A stretch of 64,000 nucleotides of DNA from CAWAWP01 sp963841205 (GCA_963841205.1 CAWJCH010000007.1:1-64000); one strand, 5' to 3'. Shown: positions 37,524 through 46,662, numbered from the stretch's first letter. Notes: generated by a model from the letters alone, not told the origin. A program made the numbers and translations.

Positions 37524-39236
37524 ATGTTCGAAAGCGAATCTGGCGAGCACATGGCGATCCCCATCACTAACGACTACGGCACGGTGGGCGTGATCGAGCG
37601 CAATCCCCGTCTGAGTAGCCTTGCGGTTGGTACCCTGGACGCCCTGCCGTTTGGCGTGGCCGTCCTGGACCACGCCGGGAGAATTACCGCCGCCAACGCG
37701 ACATGGCGGCGAATGGTTCACCTGCACAGTGGCGGCCCGAAGGGAGGTGTGGGCGAAGACTATCTTGACGTCAGCCGTCGCGCCACGGGACTTCACGATG
37801 CCGACGCTGAGGCGGTTTCTGCCGGCATTCACGGAGTGCGTGAAAGGAGGCTGCCGGAGTTCAACCTGGAATTTCCCAGCCGCGCACCCGGACGCAACGA
37901 GTGGTATCTCCTTCGAGCTGCGCCACTCGAGACCACGCCTTTCGGGGTCGTGGTCGCCCATATCAACATCTCAGAACGCAAGCGTACGGAGGAGCGCCAC
38001 GTTCGCGCGCTGGCGCGTGAGCAAGCGGCACGTGAGGCCGCCGATGCGGCAAGGCAGCGTGCCGAGCAAATCCACGCCGTCACAGATGCCGCAGTCAACC
38101 ATCTCGCGCTGGCCGAGTTAGTGCCTGACCTGTCCGACCGCGTCCTCCAGAGGATGGGGGTTGACCTCGTCTCAGTCTTGGTCCTTGAGAAGGACCAACA
38201 GACACTCAAAGTGGCCGGCGCGTGCGATGTGCATGACCTCGTCCCCCTTCAGGAGGGCGTCGCCGGCCGCATCGCCATCAGCCGCCAACCGGTCACCGTG
38301 GACGACCTCTCCCCGGCAGACAGGAATCTGCTACCGAAGTGGGGACCTATTCGGTCGCTGGCTGGCGTGCCCCTGGTGGCCGCGAATCGGCTCGTCGGGG
38401 TACTCCTGGTGGGTACGGCACTCCGCCGCCATTTCGGTGGGGATGATGTGAGTCTTCTGATGAACATCGCGAACCGTATCGCGCCCGCACTTGACCGGGC
38501 ATGTGAGTTCGAAGATGCCCGCATCTCGCGCCACGAGGCCGAGGAGCGGGCCAAAATGCTCGACGCAATCTTCGAGGCCATGCCGGATGGCGTCCTGGTG
38601 TGTGATACCGAGCGGCGGGTGACCTGCTCGAACCGCGCCTATCGCGAACTGGCGGCCGAGCTGGGCCAGTCAGGCTCCGACACGGCTCCACTGCCTGAAA
38701 CGATGGCACTCTCGGCCGTGCGCGATAGCCATGGACGTCCCCTGGCTCGGGCGCAGTCGCCCATCCCGCGGTTGTTACGTGGCGAATCCCTTTACGCCAC
38801 GAGCACAGTAGACTTGGTGGCCCACGCCCGCGATGGGCATGAAATCCAGTTGAACGTCGGCGGCGCGCCGATGCGCGACGCATCGGGCCAGACCGTAGGA
38901 GCGGTAGCCTTGCTGCGCGACGTGACCGAGCACCGGCAACTGGCACGACGCGCGCGTGAGGCGCTTTCAGGGGTAGCCACTATGGTGCGCACGGTGGTCA
39001 GCCTACCTATCCCCGAAGTCAACGGCGTAGGGAACGGCCGTGACGGCGCCAGGCGACGGTTCGCGATGGCCGCGGCTCGCGTGCTGGGCTGCAAGCGACT
39101 CACACTCTTCGGATTGGAAGGCAATGCCGATCACCTGCGTCTATTGGCGAGCGCCGGTCTGTCGCAAGCGGAGGAGCAGCGGTGGCGAGCCGCGGGGGAG
39201 GGCCGCGAACTGCGAGAGCATTTGGCGACCCCGTGA
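37524..39236 (+). CDS. PAS-GAF-PAS sensor, N-terminal part of a frameshifted histidine kinase
   Basis: A 570-residue product. A PAS domain (about 33-150, LDALPFGVAVLDHAGRITAANATW to HINISERKR) is followed by a coiled segment. A GAF domain (about 190-330, LVPDLSDRVLQRMGVDLVSVLVL to ANRIAPALDRA), a second PAS domain (about 345-475, LDAIFEAMPDGVLVCDTERR to VALLRDVTEHR) and the first half of a second GAF domain come next. It stops at TGA 39236 within that GAF. Reading +1 from about 39230 continues as DASGLTLLPLRSGSQLVGALGI into the kinase. So this is one PAS-GAF-PAS-GAF-kinase gene broken by one extra base near a CCCC run. ATG 37524 has a gaggg upstream. Confidence 0.85.
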   Translation: MFESESGEHMAIPITNDYGTVGVIERNPRLSSLAVGTLDALPFGVAVLDHAGRITAANATWRRMVHLHSGGPKGGVGEDYLDVSRRATGLHDADAEAVSAGIHGVRERRLPEFNLEFPSRAPGRNEWYLLRAAPLETTPFGVVVAHINISERKRTEERHVRALAREQAAREAADAARQRAEQIHAVTDAAVNHLALAELVPDLSDRVLQRMGVDLVSVLVLEKDQQTLKVAGACDVHDLVPLQEGVAGRIAISRQPVTVDDLSPADRNLLPKWGPIRSLAGVPLVAANRLVGVLLVGTALRRHFGGDDVSLLMNIANRIAPALDRACEFEDARISRHEAEERAKMLDAIFEAMPDGVLVCDTERRVTCSNRAYRELAAELGQSGSDTAPLPETMALSAVRDSHGRPLARAQSPIPRLLRGESLYATSTVDLVAHARDGHEIQLNVGGAPMRDASGQTVGAVALLRDVTEHRQLARRAREALSGVATMVRTVVSLPIPEVNGVGNGRDGARRRFAMAAARVLGCKRLTLFGLEGNADHLRLLASAGLSQAEEQRWRAAGEGRELREHLATP

Positions 39237-40188
39237 CGCATCCGGCCTCACCCTATTGCCCCTGCGGTCCGGCTCGCAACTGGTGGGTGCCTTAGGGATC
39301 GACCATGCGACGTCACGCTCGCGCACCTCCGCCGAGCGCACATTATTCGGCGGGATTGAATATTTGGCGACCCTGGTGCTCCAGCGCGACCGACTCGTCC
39401 GTGAGCGTGATGAGGCATTGGCCCGCGAGTTGAAGCTACAGGATACCGCCCAACGTATGGACGAATTCCTGGCTACAGCGGGACACGACCTTCGCTCACC
39501 GCTCACCGCTGTGGTGGGCACTATCGATCTGGCCGCTGTCCGGTTCGGACGCCTCGTGGACATGTTAACCGATCTAACCTTGGGCCCAGCGATCGCCCGG
39601 GCGCTCGATCGTGTCCGCCTCTGCCTGCAGGATGCTGCTCACAGCGCGGAACGCCTTACCCAATTGGTCGAACTTTTGTTCGACACGTCACAGGCGCGCG
39701 CCGGCACCTTCGAGCTGCGACGCACGCGATGTGATCTGGTAGGGATAGTCCGCGACCAGATCGAAGGGTTGCGTGCTTCGCGACCTATCCACAAGCTTCG
39801 TCTGAACGTTCCTCCCGAGGAGGTGATGATTCTGGCTGATCCGGTGCGTCTCGGCCAGGTGGTCGCCAATTACTTGACCAATGCCGTCAAGTACTCGAAA
39901 CCAGGTTCGTCGATCGCGGTGCATGTAGAGGTAGAGGGCGCAAAGGCGCGGGTGGCCGTTCGCGATCACGGACTAGGATTACCAGCGGATCAGCGGGATC
40001 TCATCTGGCAGCGATTCTATCGGGTGCCGGACATCCAAACACAGAATGGTGAGTCGATTGGATTGGGACTGGGCCTGTACATCTGCCAAAAGATAGTGGA
40101 GGCTCATGGAGGTCAGGTGGGAGTCGAGAGCAAGGTTGGCAAAGGCAGCAATTTCTGGCTCACCATCCCTCTGGCAGACGGCGACTGA
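39040..40188 (+). CDS. GAF remnant-HisKA-HATPase, C-terminal part of the same kinase
   Basis: Codons before about 39230 are out of frame with the homologous reading; meaningful sequence starts there with the end of a GAF domain (LPLRSGSQLVGALGIDHA). The coiled linker and HisKA follow (His in LATAGHDLRSPLTAVVG). The HATPase has N box YLTNAVKYSK, G1 DHGLGLPAD, WQRFYR and G2 GLGLGLYICQKIVEAHGG. Expressed alone it would lack its sensor half. The ending GSNFWLTIPLA matches the paralogues at 15429 and 23282. There is no regulator gene in the same direction nearby. Confidence 0.85.
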   Translation: MTAPGDGSRWPRLACWAASDSHSSDWKAMPITCVYWRAPVCRKRRSSGGEPRGRAANCESIWRPRDASGLTLLPLRSGSQLVGALGIDHATSRSRTSAERTLFGGIEYLATLVLQRDRLVRERDEALARELKLQDTAQRMDEFLATAGHDLRSPLTAVVGTIDLAAVRFGRLVDMLTDLTLGPAIARALDRVRLCLQDAAHSAERLTQLVELLFDTSQARAGTFELRRTRCDLVGIVRDQIEGLRASRPIHKLRLNVPPEEVMILADPVRLGQVVANYLTNAVKYSKPGSSIAVHVEVEGAKARVAVRDHGLGLPADQRDLIWQRFYRVPDIQTQNGESIGLGLGLYICQKIVEAHGGQVGVESKVGKGSNFWLTIPLADGD

Positions 40189-40832
40189 GCGAAGCGGCCT
40201 GATCTGCACTCGATCGCGCTCCAGATTCGCCCGACCCGCGTGACAAACGTTACTCCTGTCTCGGACATGGCACCGAGTCGGTCACCACCTAAGCAATCGA
40301 CTCGGCGCCGCGTGCGTCGACTTCGACCAACTCGCTGTTCATAGCTTGCCCCCGTGGGATGGCAGCGCGCATTGGCGGGGGGCGCGGGGCCAGGTGGCCT
40401 TCAATGACTCGCGACGGATACACCCCAAGGATAGAGAGGAACGACAGCTATCTACCGCAAGTCGACGAACGGCGAAAGCGACTGAGCGACCTCGTTGTGC
40501 CGCGCGGTGCCGCACAAGAAGACGAGCTGGAGGAAATATCGTTCCGTCTGTGGGTCAAGAAATTTCCCGATGCTTGTGGTTGGGCCACGCGGGGAGTAAC
40601 AGTGTCGTGATGCGGCGTTATCCCCTGTTGACACATGGACACTAGCCTCGGTAATGGATGCCAAGTCCGCGTTGGCAGCCGCGGGGTAGCGTGCTCTGCA
40701 GCCGGTGGGTGCGCTACGCACGTCCGATGACATCTCCCAGGATCGGCGGCGCCTTTCGGTGGCAACGACTGCGACCGAAGCTGATGCCCGACTGGACCGC
40801 GATGCACCACAAGATGTAGCAAGGAGACTGCC
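40189..40832. other. Gap with no firmly supported gene
   Basis: About 640 bases. A short open frame from ATG 40404 to 40610 (MTRDGYTPRIERND, charged, about 68 codons) is possible but unsupported. The 3' end holds aaggag for the epoxide hydrolase. Confidence 0.5.
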
Positions 40833-42047
40833 ATGACCCAAGTCACTCTGCCCCACCCTTCAATGGCCTCTCCCGCGGTCCGGCCCTTCCATGTGAGCGT
40901 TCCGGAGGAGGCGCTCCTCGACCTCCGCCATCGTGTGGCGGCGACCCGTTGGCCCGATCGAGAGATGGTCACCGATCGTTCCCAGGGCGCGCAGTTGGAC
41001 ATGGTCCGGGAGCTGGTACGCTACTGGGGGAGCAACTACGATTGGCGCGCGGCGGAAGCGAAGCTGAACGCTCTGCCGCAGTTCGTGACCGAGATCGACG
41101 GGCTCGACATCCAATTCGCGCATATTCGCTCGCCTCACCCGGACGCCTTGCCGCTGATCATGACACACGGCTGGCCCGGTTCGATCTTCGAGTTCCTCAA
41201 GGCCGTCGGCCCTCTCACCGATCCCATCGCATACGGCGGACGCGCGGAGGACGCCTTCGATCTGGTGCTGCCTTCGCTGCCCGGCTACGGCTTTTCGGGC
41301 AAGCCGCAGGGTGTCGGCTGGAATCCCGATCGCATCGCGCGCGCTTGGGACGAGTTGATGCGGCGGTTGGGTTACGAGCGCTACGTGGCACAGGGCGGTG
41401 ACTGGGGGTCGGAAGTGTCGGAAACGATGGCCCGTCAATCGCCAAAGCGCCTGTTGGGGATACACATCTCCATGCCCTCGACCGTACCGCCGGGCGTCGC
41501 ATGGGCTCTTACCTGCGGTTATCCTGCGCCTGCAGGGCTCTCCGCCGCGGAGAAGGCGGCGTTCGATCAACTCGATGCCTTCTATAAGCGTGGCACCGGC
41601 TATAGCGCTATCATGTCGACGCGCCCGCAAACCTTGGGCTACGGGCTAGCGGATTCGCCCGCAGGCCAGGCGGCCTGGATGTATGAGAAATTCGCCGCGT
41701 GGACGGAGAGCGGCGGCGAGCCAGAGCGGTCGCTCACGCGAGATGAGATGCTCGACGACATCACGCTCTACTGGCTCACCAACACCGCGACCTCTTCCGC
41801 GCGGCTCTATTGGGAGAATTCGGTCGCGCCCGTTCCGATCCAGTTCAACGCCGTAGAAATCTCGATCCCCGTTGCCGTGACGGTCTTTCCCGGCGAGATC
41901 TATCGTACACCACGCAACTGGGCCGAGCAGAGCTTTCACCAGCTCATCTACTTCCACGAGGTCGACAAAGGCGGGCACTTCGCGGCGTGGGAACAGCCGG
42001 AACTCTTCGCCGCCGAAGTTCGCGCCGGGTTTAGATCTCTGCGCTAA
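40833..42047 (+). CDS. Epoxide hydrolase (EHN domain plus alpha/beta hydrolase)
   Basis: A 404-residue protein. The N-terminal EHN domain (about 15-125: RPFHVSVPEEALLDLRHRVAATRWPD, WRAAEAKLNALPQF) precedes an alpha/beta-hydrolase core. It has the oxyanion motif HGWPGS (about 112-117), the nucleophile Asp190 in QGGDWGS and the general-base His in KGGHFAAWEQP near the C-terminus. A lid region lies between (YWLTNTATSSARLYWEN). The architecture and length match microsomal-type bacterial epoxide hydrolases, which open epoxides to diols. ATG 40833 is set by aaggag. It is monocistronic. It borders the change from the sparse accessory region to the dense region. Confidence 0.92.
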   Translation: MTQVTLPHPSMASPAVRPFHVSVPEEALLDLRHRVAATRWPDREMVTDRSQGAQLDMVRELVRYWGSNYDWRAAEAKLNALPQFVTEIDGLDIQFAHIRSPHPDALPLIMTHGWPGSIFEFLKAVGPLTDPIAYGGRAEDAFDLVLPSLPGYGFSGKPQGVGWNPDRIARAWDELMRRLGYERYVAQGGDWGSEVSETMARQSPKRLLGIHISMPSTVPPGVAWALTCGYPAPAGLSAAEKAAFDQLDAFYKRGTGYSAIMSTRPQTLGYGLADSPAGQAAWMYEKFAAWTESGGEPERSLTRDEMLDDITLYWLTNTATSSARLYWENSVAPVPIQFNAVEISIPVAVTVFPGEIYRTPRNWAEQSFHQLIYFHEVDKGGHFAAWEQPELFAAEVRAGFRSLR

Positions 42048-42119
42048 CTGGCTCGCATTCACGCGCACAAGGACATGGCACCTGTCTTCAGATGGTTGCT
42101 GCAGGTGCAAGATGCGCTT

Positions 42120-43751
42120 TCAACGCGAGCCGACTGGCAATTTGCCCGTGGCCTGGCGCTGGCCGAAGAGTACGCGCACCGTCGCCCGCAGCGCCTGCGG
42201 GGTGTATTCGTAGCACGCCAGGTACGTGCCGATCTCCGGCAGCGCCGCCGAGTCGTAGGGGTCGCCCACTGCCAGCCCGATCACCCGAGGCGCCCCTGCG
42301 ATCACCTTGCGCAACGCCGCACGCTGGGCCTCGTCGCGATGCGCGTTGAGCGTGACGAGCAGCACGACCGCCGCGTCGTTCGCTGCGTCGCGTGCCTGGT
42401 CGCGCTGTTCAACCTCCGCGTCCGGAGACAGCGAAATTTGCGCTACGACACCACCGCGCAATCGATGCGCCTCCTCGGCCACGATTCCCGGCGCGTACGG
42501 CAGATCCACGGCGGCGCTCGTCGGCCCGCGGTCGTAGGCCACGACGACGATGGGCTCCGTAGCGGACACGTTCAGCGGCAGCAGCCCTGCCTCGTCGCGG
42601 ATCACGGTCACGACGCGGGCATAGGCCTCGTCGCTCAACTGGCGATGGGCCTCCGAGCCGACGACACCAAGCCCCGCGCGTTCGGGCAGCGCATTCCATG
42701 AAAGGCGGCTCCGCTTCAATGCGAGCACACGACCCGCGCTGCGGAGTACCGCAGCCCGCAGCGCGTTGTCTTCGTCGGCCGCCGCGCGCAGGGCGTCGAG
42801 CGCCGCCTCCTGCCGGTCGAGGCGGTGCGAGACGAGGACGATGTCGTTGCCCGCGCGCAGCGCCGCCACCGTGCCTGCCGCCACGCCTACGCCCTCCGAC
42901 ACGGCGTCCATTTCCAGGCAATCGGTGATCACTACGCCGTCGTAGCCCAATTCGCCGCGCAGCAGCCCGTCGACGATCTCGGGCGCCAGCGTCGACGGTG
43001 TGGGCCGCCCGCCGGTGAAGCGGGGCAGCGCGACGTGCGCCGTCATGACACACTCGGCCCCCGCCGATATCCCCGCGCGGAATGGCGGCAGCTCGATGGA
43101 CTCCAGTCGCGCGCGGTCGTCCGGCACGACGGGCAGCGCCAGGTGTGAGTCGGTCGCCGTGTCGCCGTGGCCGGGGAAGTGCTTCAGGGTCGGGATCACC
43201 GCCGCGCGCCGATAGCCACGCACGGCCGCCGCCACGTGACGCGCCACCAGCGCCGGGTCGGCGCCGAATGACCGCACGCCGATCACCGGATTCGCGGGAT
43301 TGTTGTTGACGTCGGCCACCGGCGCAAAGTTGAGGTTGACGCCTACCGCGCGCAGCTCGTCCCCCGTCGCCTTGGCCACCGCTTCGGTCAAGTCCTCCGA
43401 GTCCGCCGCGCCAAGCGCCATGTTCCCCGGGAACGTCGTCGAGTCGGTGCCAAGCCGCCGCACCAGCCCGTTCTCCTGGTCGATGCCGATCAGCAGGGGA
43501 GCCGGATGTCCGGCGGCGTGCGCGATCGCCTGAAGCCGGTTCGTCAGGTCGAGAATCTGCGCGGCGTCGCGGCAATTGCGCGTGAAGAGGATCACACCGC
43601 CGACGCGCCGGCGCTCGATCAGCTCGACGATCCCCGGCGTCGGCTCATAGCCGTCGAAGCCCGCCATGACGCATTGCCCTACGGCATCGTCCAGCGTCAG
43701 GTCGGCCGATTGCCCTACCTCCGTTTTGGCAGTTACTCCGTTCACGTTCAT
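42120..43751 (-). CDS. nagZ: GH3 beta-N-acetylhexosaminidase (NagZ-like)
   Basis: A 543-residue cytoplasmic enzyme with no signal peptide. The GH3 barrel covers about 15-340, with IDQENGLVRRL, the NagZ signature KHFPGHGDTATDSHLALP (which supplies the catalytic His) and the nucleophile Asp in VVITDCLEMDAVS. A C-terminal domain (about 370-540) is like the second GH3 domain. NagZ removes GlcNAc from GlcNAc-MurNAc muropeptides or chito-oligosaccharides. Two-domain NagZ enzymes occur in Gram-positives. It is the last gene of gntR-murQ-kinase-nagZ. Element B now separates it from the kinase; without B the gap would be 26 bases. ATG 43751 has no clear Shine-Dalgarno, perhaps because of that insertion. 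Confidence 0.92.
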   Translation of the reverse strand: MNVNGVTAKTEVGQSADLTLDDAVGQCVMAGFDGYEPTPGIVELIERRRVGGVILFTRNCRDAAQILDLTNRLQAIAHAAGHPAPLLIGIDQENGLVRRLGTDSTTFPGNMALGAADSEDLTEAVAKATGDELRAVGVNLNFAPVADVNNNPANPVIGVRSFGADPALVARHVAAAVRGYRRAAVIPTLKHFPGHGDTATDSHLALPVVPDDRARLESIELPPFRAGISAGAECVMTAHVALPRFTGGRPTPSTLAPEIVDGLLRGELGYDGVVITDCLEMDAVSEGVGVAAGTVAALRAGNDIVLVSHRLDRQEAALDALRAAADEDNALRAAVLRSAGRVLALKRSRLSWNALPERAGLGVVGSEAHRQLSDEAYARVVTVIRDEAGLLPLNVSATEPIVVVAYDRGPTSAAVDLPYAPGIVAEEAHRLRGGVVAQISLSPDAEVEQRDQARDAANDAAVVLLVTLNAHRDEAQRAALRKVIAGAPRVIGLAVGDPYDSAALPEIGTYLACYEYTPQALRATVRVLFGQRQATGKLPVGSR

Positions 43752-43771
43752 CAAATGGCCGGCGCGGATAC

Positions 43772-43968
43772 CCCTCCCTTTCGGTGTGGGGAGGAAGCGC
43801 CGTCTCCTCTCTGTATGCTATACCGCCCGCATACCGCAGGGCCTGCGGAAATCTACGCGTGTGGATGTGGTTCACCACGACATGATCGTGTAAGACGCTC
43901 CTAGCTCGCTAGGTTAGCGGTGGTCAGCCCAAGAATCCCCCGGCTTCTAGCCGTGTGGGAGTGGTCAA
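43772..43968 (+). mobile_element. TnpB-less IS605-like element B inside the muropeptide operon
   Basis: The left hairpin is ccctccctttcggtgtgggg and the right end cccccggcttctagccgtgtgggag followed by tggtcaa. By alignment with element A, whose ends are fixed by frame restoration, it spans 197 bases. Its right 140 bases match element A closely (cgcagggcctgcgg, acgcgtgtgga, cctagctcgct, ggtggtcagcccaag). No transposase or tnpB remains. It lies 6 bases from the kinase stop and 20 bases upstream of nagZ. Confidence 0.72.
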
Positions 43969-43974
43969 CTTTGT

Positions 43975-44925
43975 CTACTCCTTCACGCTCAGCGTGCTCG
44001 CCTGCCGCAGCCGCAGCGCACGAGCGGCGTCGAGCGCGGGCTCTTCGACCTCCACGATCGGTTCCCAACGGCCCACTCGTTCGAGGGCGATCTGTACCTG
44101 TGCACGAAAGGACGGCGCGCCAACGAGCAATCGTCCACCCAAAGCAAGCGGAATCGGCGCGTCGCCGCTCCGTAGGCGCAGCGTGTCGGCGAGCGTCGCG
44201 CCCTGCCGCGCCAGCTCTTCGGCCTCCTCGCGCACGATGGCGCGTGCGGCCTCGTCGCCAGCCTCTGCGACCGCGATCACCAGGGGCGCTAGCGCCGCGA
44301 TCTGTGCCTTGTCGCCGGCGAGATACGCCCGCGCGATCAGCTCGTCCGTCGTCGCGATCTCCCATTCGCCAAGAATCGTCGCAGTCAGCGCGGTCGGGCG
44401 ACCGCGGCCATCCGCCGCCCGCGCAACAGCCCGCAGGGCGGCGCTGCCGAGGCCGTAGCCGCTGCCCTCGTCCCCGAAAACGTGGCCCCAGCCGCCGCAC
44501 CTGGCCGTCTCGCCCACGGCGTTTCGTCCCCATGCGATCGAGCCGGTGCCGGAGATCAGCGCGACGCCGACGCCCCGTGGAAGCGCCCCGAGCAGCATCT
44601 CGGCGTCGTTCGTGACGCGCACCATGCGGGCAAGGGACGTGAATGGCTTCTGGATCGCCTGTGCGTCGGTGGTCGAGTGTACCCCCGCCAACCCGATCCA
44701 CGCGGCCTCGCACGGGGCCTGAGCGCCCGCCTTGCGCAGGGCCGTCCGCGCCGCCCGCAACACGGCCTCCACGGCGGCCTGCGTTCCCAGGCTTGCCTGA
44801 TTCGATCCGCTCGCCGCGCCGCGTCCGCGCACGCGACCGTCCGCGTCAACGACCACGGCGACGGTCTTCGTGCCGCCTCCGTCGACGCCGAGGTACAGCG
44901 GCGCGGGTGACGATGGAGCCGTCAT
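43975..44925 (-). CDS. BadF/BadG-type N-acetylglucosamine/N-acetylmuramate kinase
   Basis: A 316-residue ASKHA-fold sugar kinase. Phosphate-1 loop YLGVDGGGTKTVAVVVD (about 11-27), phosphate-2 region ALISGTGSIAWGRN, GGWGHVFGDEGSGYGLG and the adenosine motif PLALGGRLLVG are the marks of the BadF/BadG/BcrA/BcrD family used by NagK and MurK. Given its neighbours, it should phosphorylate GlcNAc and/or MurNAc at C6; MurK of Clostridium, which does both, belongs to this family. ATG 44925 overlaps the murQ stop (ATGA), implying translational coupling. The exact sugar preference cannot be read from the sequence. Confidence 0.9.
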   Translation of the reverse strand: MTAPSSPAPLYLGVDGGGTKTVAVVVDADGRVRGRGAASGSNQASLGTQAAVEAVLRAARTALRKAGAQAPCEAAWIGLAGVHSTTDAQAIQKPFTSLARMVRVTNDAEMLLGALPRGVGVALISGTGSIAWGRNAVGETARCGGWGHVFGDEGSGYGLGSAALRAVARAADGRGRPTALTATILGEWEIATTDELIARAYLAGDKAQIAALAPLVIAVAEAGDEAARAIVREEAEELARQGATLADTLRLRSGDAPIPLALGGRLLVGAPSFRAQVQIALERVGRWEPIVEVEEPALDAARALRLRQASTLSVKE

Positions 44926-45863
44926 GCCATGCCCTCTAACGCAGTCCGTAGCGAGCCGTGCGCCTCGGCGAGTCGTTCGTGCGCCGCTTCGGGTGTCACG
45001 CCTGCGCGGGCCGACACGATTGCCGCCTTCACGTCGCCGCCGCAGTCGCCCAACAGTGCGGTAGCCTGCGCTTCGTCGAGGCCTGTCACCTGCCGCAGGA
45101 TGGAGACGGCTCGCGCCTGCAGCTTGGCATTGGTCGCGCGGACGTCCACCATCAGGTTGCCGTAGGTCTTGCCCAAGAGCACCATCACGCCGGTGCTCAA
45201 CATGTTCAGCACCATCTTCTGCGCGGTGCCCGCCTTGAGCCGCGTCGAGCCGGCGAGCACCTCCGGGCCGACCGCTGGCGCGATGACAATCTCTACCTGA
45301 CGTGATATGGGCGCGTCGCGGTTGCCGGCAAGGCCGATCGTCAGCGCGCCTTGCTCGCGAGCGCACGCGATAGCGCCGAGGGCGTAGGGAGTGCGTCCGC
45401 TGGCGGTGATGCCGACCACCGCATCCATCGCGGCGACGCGCAGTCGCATGATGTCCGCACGTCCAGCCTCGGCGTCGTCCTCGAAGTCCTCAGCTGCCTG
45501 ATCGAGCGCGAACGAGCCGCCTGCGATACAACCGATGATGCGGTCGGGTGCGATGCCGAAGGTCGGCGGGCACTCCACCGCGTCGAGTGCGCCGAGCCGC
45601 CCAGAGGTGCCCGCGCCCGCGTAGATCAGCCGTCCGCCGTTGCGCAGACGCTCGGCGATCGCCGCGATCGCCTCCGCGATGCTCGGCGCCTCCGCTGCGA
45701 CCGCGCTGGCGACGGTGGCGTCCTCCGCGTTCATCGCTCGCACGATCTCCAGCGGACTCATGCGGTCGAGATGCGTCGTCCGTGGGTTCACCTGCTCGGT
45801 CGCGAGCGCCTCGATTCGCCCGGCGTCGGACGCCGAATGTTCGTGATCTGCCATATCTGCCAT
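44922..45863 (-). CDS. murQ: N-acetylmuramic acid 6-phosphate etherase (MurQ)
   Basis: A 313-residue SIS-domain lyase. The opening TEQVNPRTTHLDRMSPLEIVRAMN is the MurQ signature. 'GGRLIYAGAGTSGRLGALDAVECPPTFG' carries the substrate-binding loop and a catalytic Glu. 'DAVVGITASGRTPYALGAI' and 'STRLKAGTAQKMVLNMLSTGVMVLLG' follow, with the terminal UBA-like helix. It cleaves the lactyl ether of MurNAc-6-phosphate to give GlcNAc-6-phosphate and lactate. It lies between the GntR regulator (52 bases upstream) and the kinase (4-base overlap), so it is firmly in the operon. An agaaggga precedes ATG 45863. Confidence 0.97.
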   Translation of the reverse strand: MADMADHEHSASDAGRIEALATEQVNPRTTHLDRMSPLEIVRAMNAEDATVASAVAAEAPSIAEAIAAIAERLRNGGRLIYAGAGTSGRLGALDAVECPPTFGIAPDRIIGCIAGGSFALDQAAEDFEDDAEAGRADIMRLRVAAMDAVVGITASGRTPYALGAIACAREQGALTIGLAGNRDAPISRQVEIVIAPAVGPEVLAGSTRLKAGTAQKMVLNMLSTGVMVLLGKTYGNLMVDVRATNAKLQARAVSILRQVTGLDEAQATALLGDCGGDVKAAIVSARAGVTPEAAHERLAEAHGSLRTALEGMA

Positions 45864-45915
45864 GCGGGTCCCTTCTCGTCGGGTCGGATCTCGTTGGAGG
45901 GGCGGCCCGGCGCGC

Positions 45916-46662
45916 TCAGGCGAAGAGTTGTTCGCGCTTGAGGTGGGTGTAGAAGATGTAGCGGTTGCCGATGTAGACGGATTTCGCGTACTCCAGCGGC
46001 TGCGTGCGATCGGTGTAGGTCACGCGGCGCGTCAGGAGCACCGAGCTGCCGACGGCGATCTGCAGCAACTGCGCCACCTCCGCGACCGCGAGGCCAGCCT
46101 CAATCTCCTGGTCGGCCTCGACGAGCGGCAAGCCGTAGCGCGATTCGAGCACGCGATAGAGCGAGTTGTGTTCGAAATCTTCCTCGACGAGTCGCTCGCA
46201 GCCCTTGAAGGTCAGCTGCGACAGCTCGACGGCCAGCGGCCGGGAATCCGCCAGTCGCAGGCGCTGCAAGGCGAAGATCTCCTGGCCGGTGGCGATGTGC
46301 AGCCGGGCAGCGGTCTCTTCGTCGGCGGGCTGTACGCGCGCCGAGAGCACTTTCGTGCTCGGCTGCTGGCCGCGCGCGCTGATGTCTTCGGTGAAGCCGG
46401 TCAGCCGAATCAGCTGTTGCGTGATCTTGCGGTGCGAGACGAACGTGCCCCGACCCTGCTCGCGGTAGAAGACGCCTTCATTGACCAGCTCGGTGATCGC
46501 CTGTCGCGTCGTCATGCGACTGATGCCGTACTGTTCGCTCAACTCGCGCTCAGACGGGATCAGATCCCCCGCACTCCACTCGCCGGAGAGGATGCGCTCG
46601 CGAAGGATCTCCTTGAGTTGGTGATAGCGCGGGACGGGACTGTTGCGATAGATCGTGTGCAT
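45916..46662 (-). CDS. GntR/HutC-type regulator with UTRA domain (NagR/DasR-like)
   Basis: A 248-residue regulator. The N-terminal GntR winged helix-turn-helix (PVPRYHQLKEILRERILSGEW, IPSERELSEQYGISRMTTRQAITELVNEGVFYREQGRGTFV) is followed by a C-terminal UTRA ligand domain (about 85-240, LTGFTEDISARGQQPSTKVLS to YIGNRYIFYTHLKR). HutC-subfamily members of amino-sugar loci (NagR/YvoA, DasR) bind GlcNAc-6P or GlcN-6P and release a TGGTCTAGACCA-like operator. Matching DNA lies upstream at 46848-46876 and at 49448-49464, supporting local autoregulation and control of the divergent genes. ATG 46662 begins the usual family N-terminus; ATG 46698 is an alternative. Confidence 0.93.
   Translation of the reverse strand: MHTIYRNSPVPRYHQLKEILRERILSGEWSAGDLIPSERELSEQYGISRMTTRQAITELVNEGVFYREQGRGTFVSHRKITQQLIRLTGFTEDISARGQQPSTKVLSARVQPADEETAARLHIATGQEIFALQRLRLADSRPLAVELSQLTFKGCERLVEEDFEHNSLYRVLESRYGLPLVEADQEIEAGLAVAEVAQLLQIAVGSSVLLTRRVTYTDRTQPLEYAKSVYIGNRYIFYTHLKREQLFA

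Noticed and set aside
39220..39240. Programmed +1 frameshift at a C-tract in the histidine kinase
   Set aside because: At 16.72 kb the tract is read CCC-C, but at 39.23 kb it is ACC-CCG, so the two sites do not share a slippery codon. Simple indel is more economical.
40404..40610. Short charged ORF before the epoxide hydrolase
   Set aside because: Open for 68 codons, but no Shine-Dalgarno, no family resemblance and no coding-like codon bias. Kept only as a remark in the gap entry.
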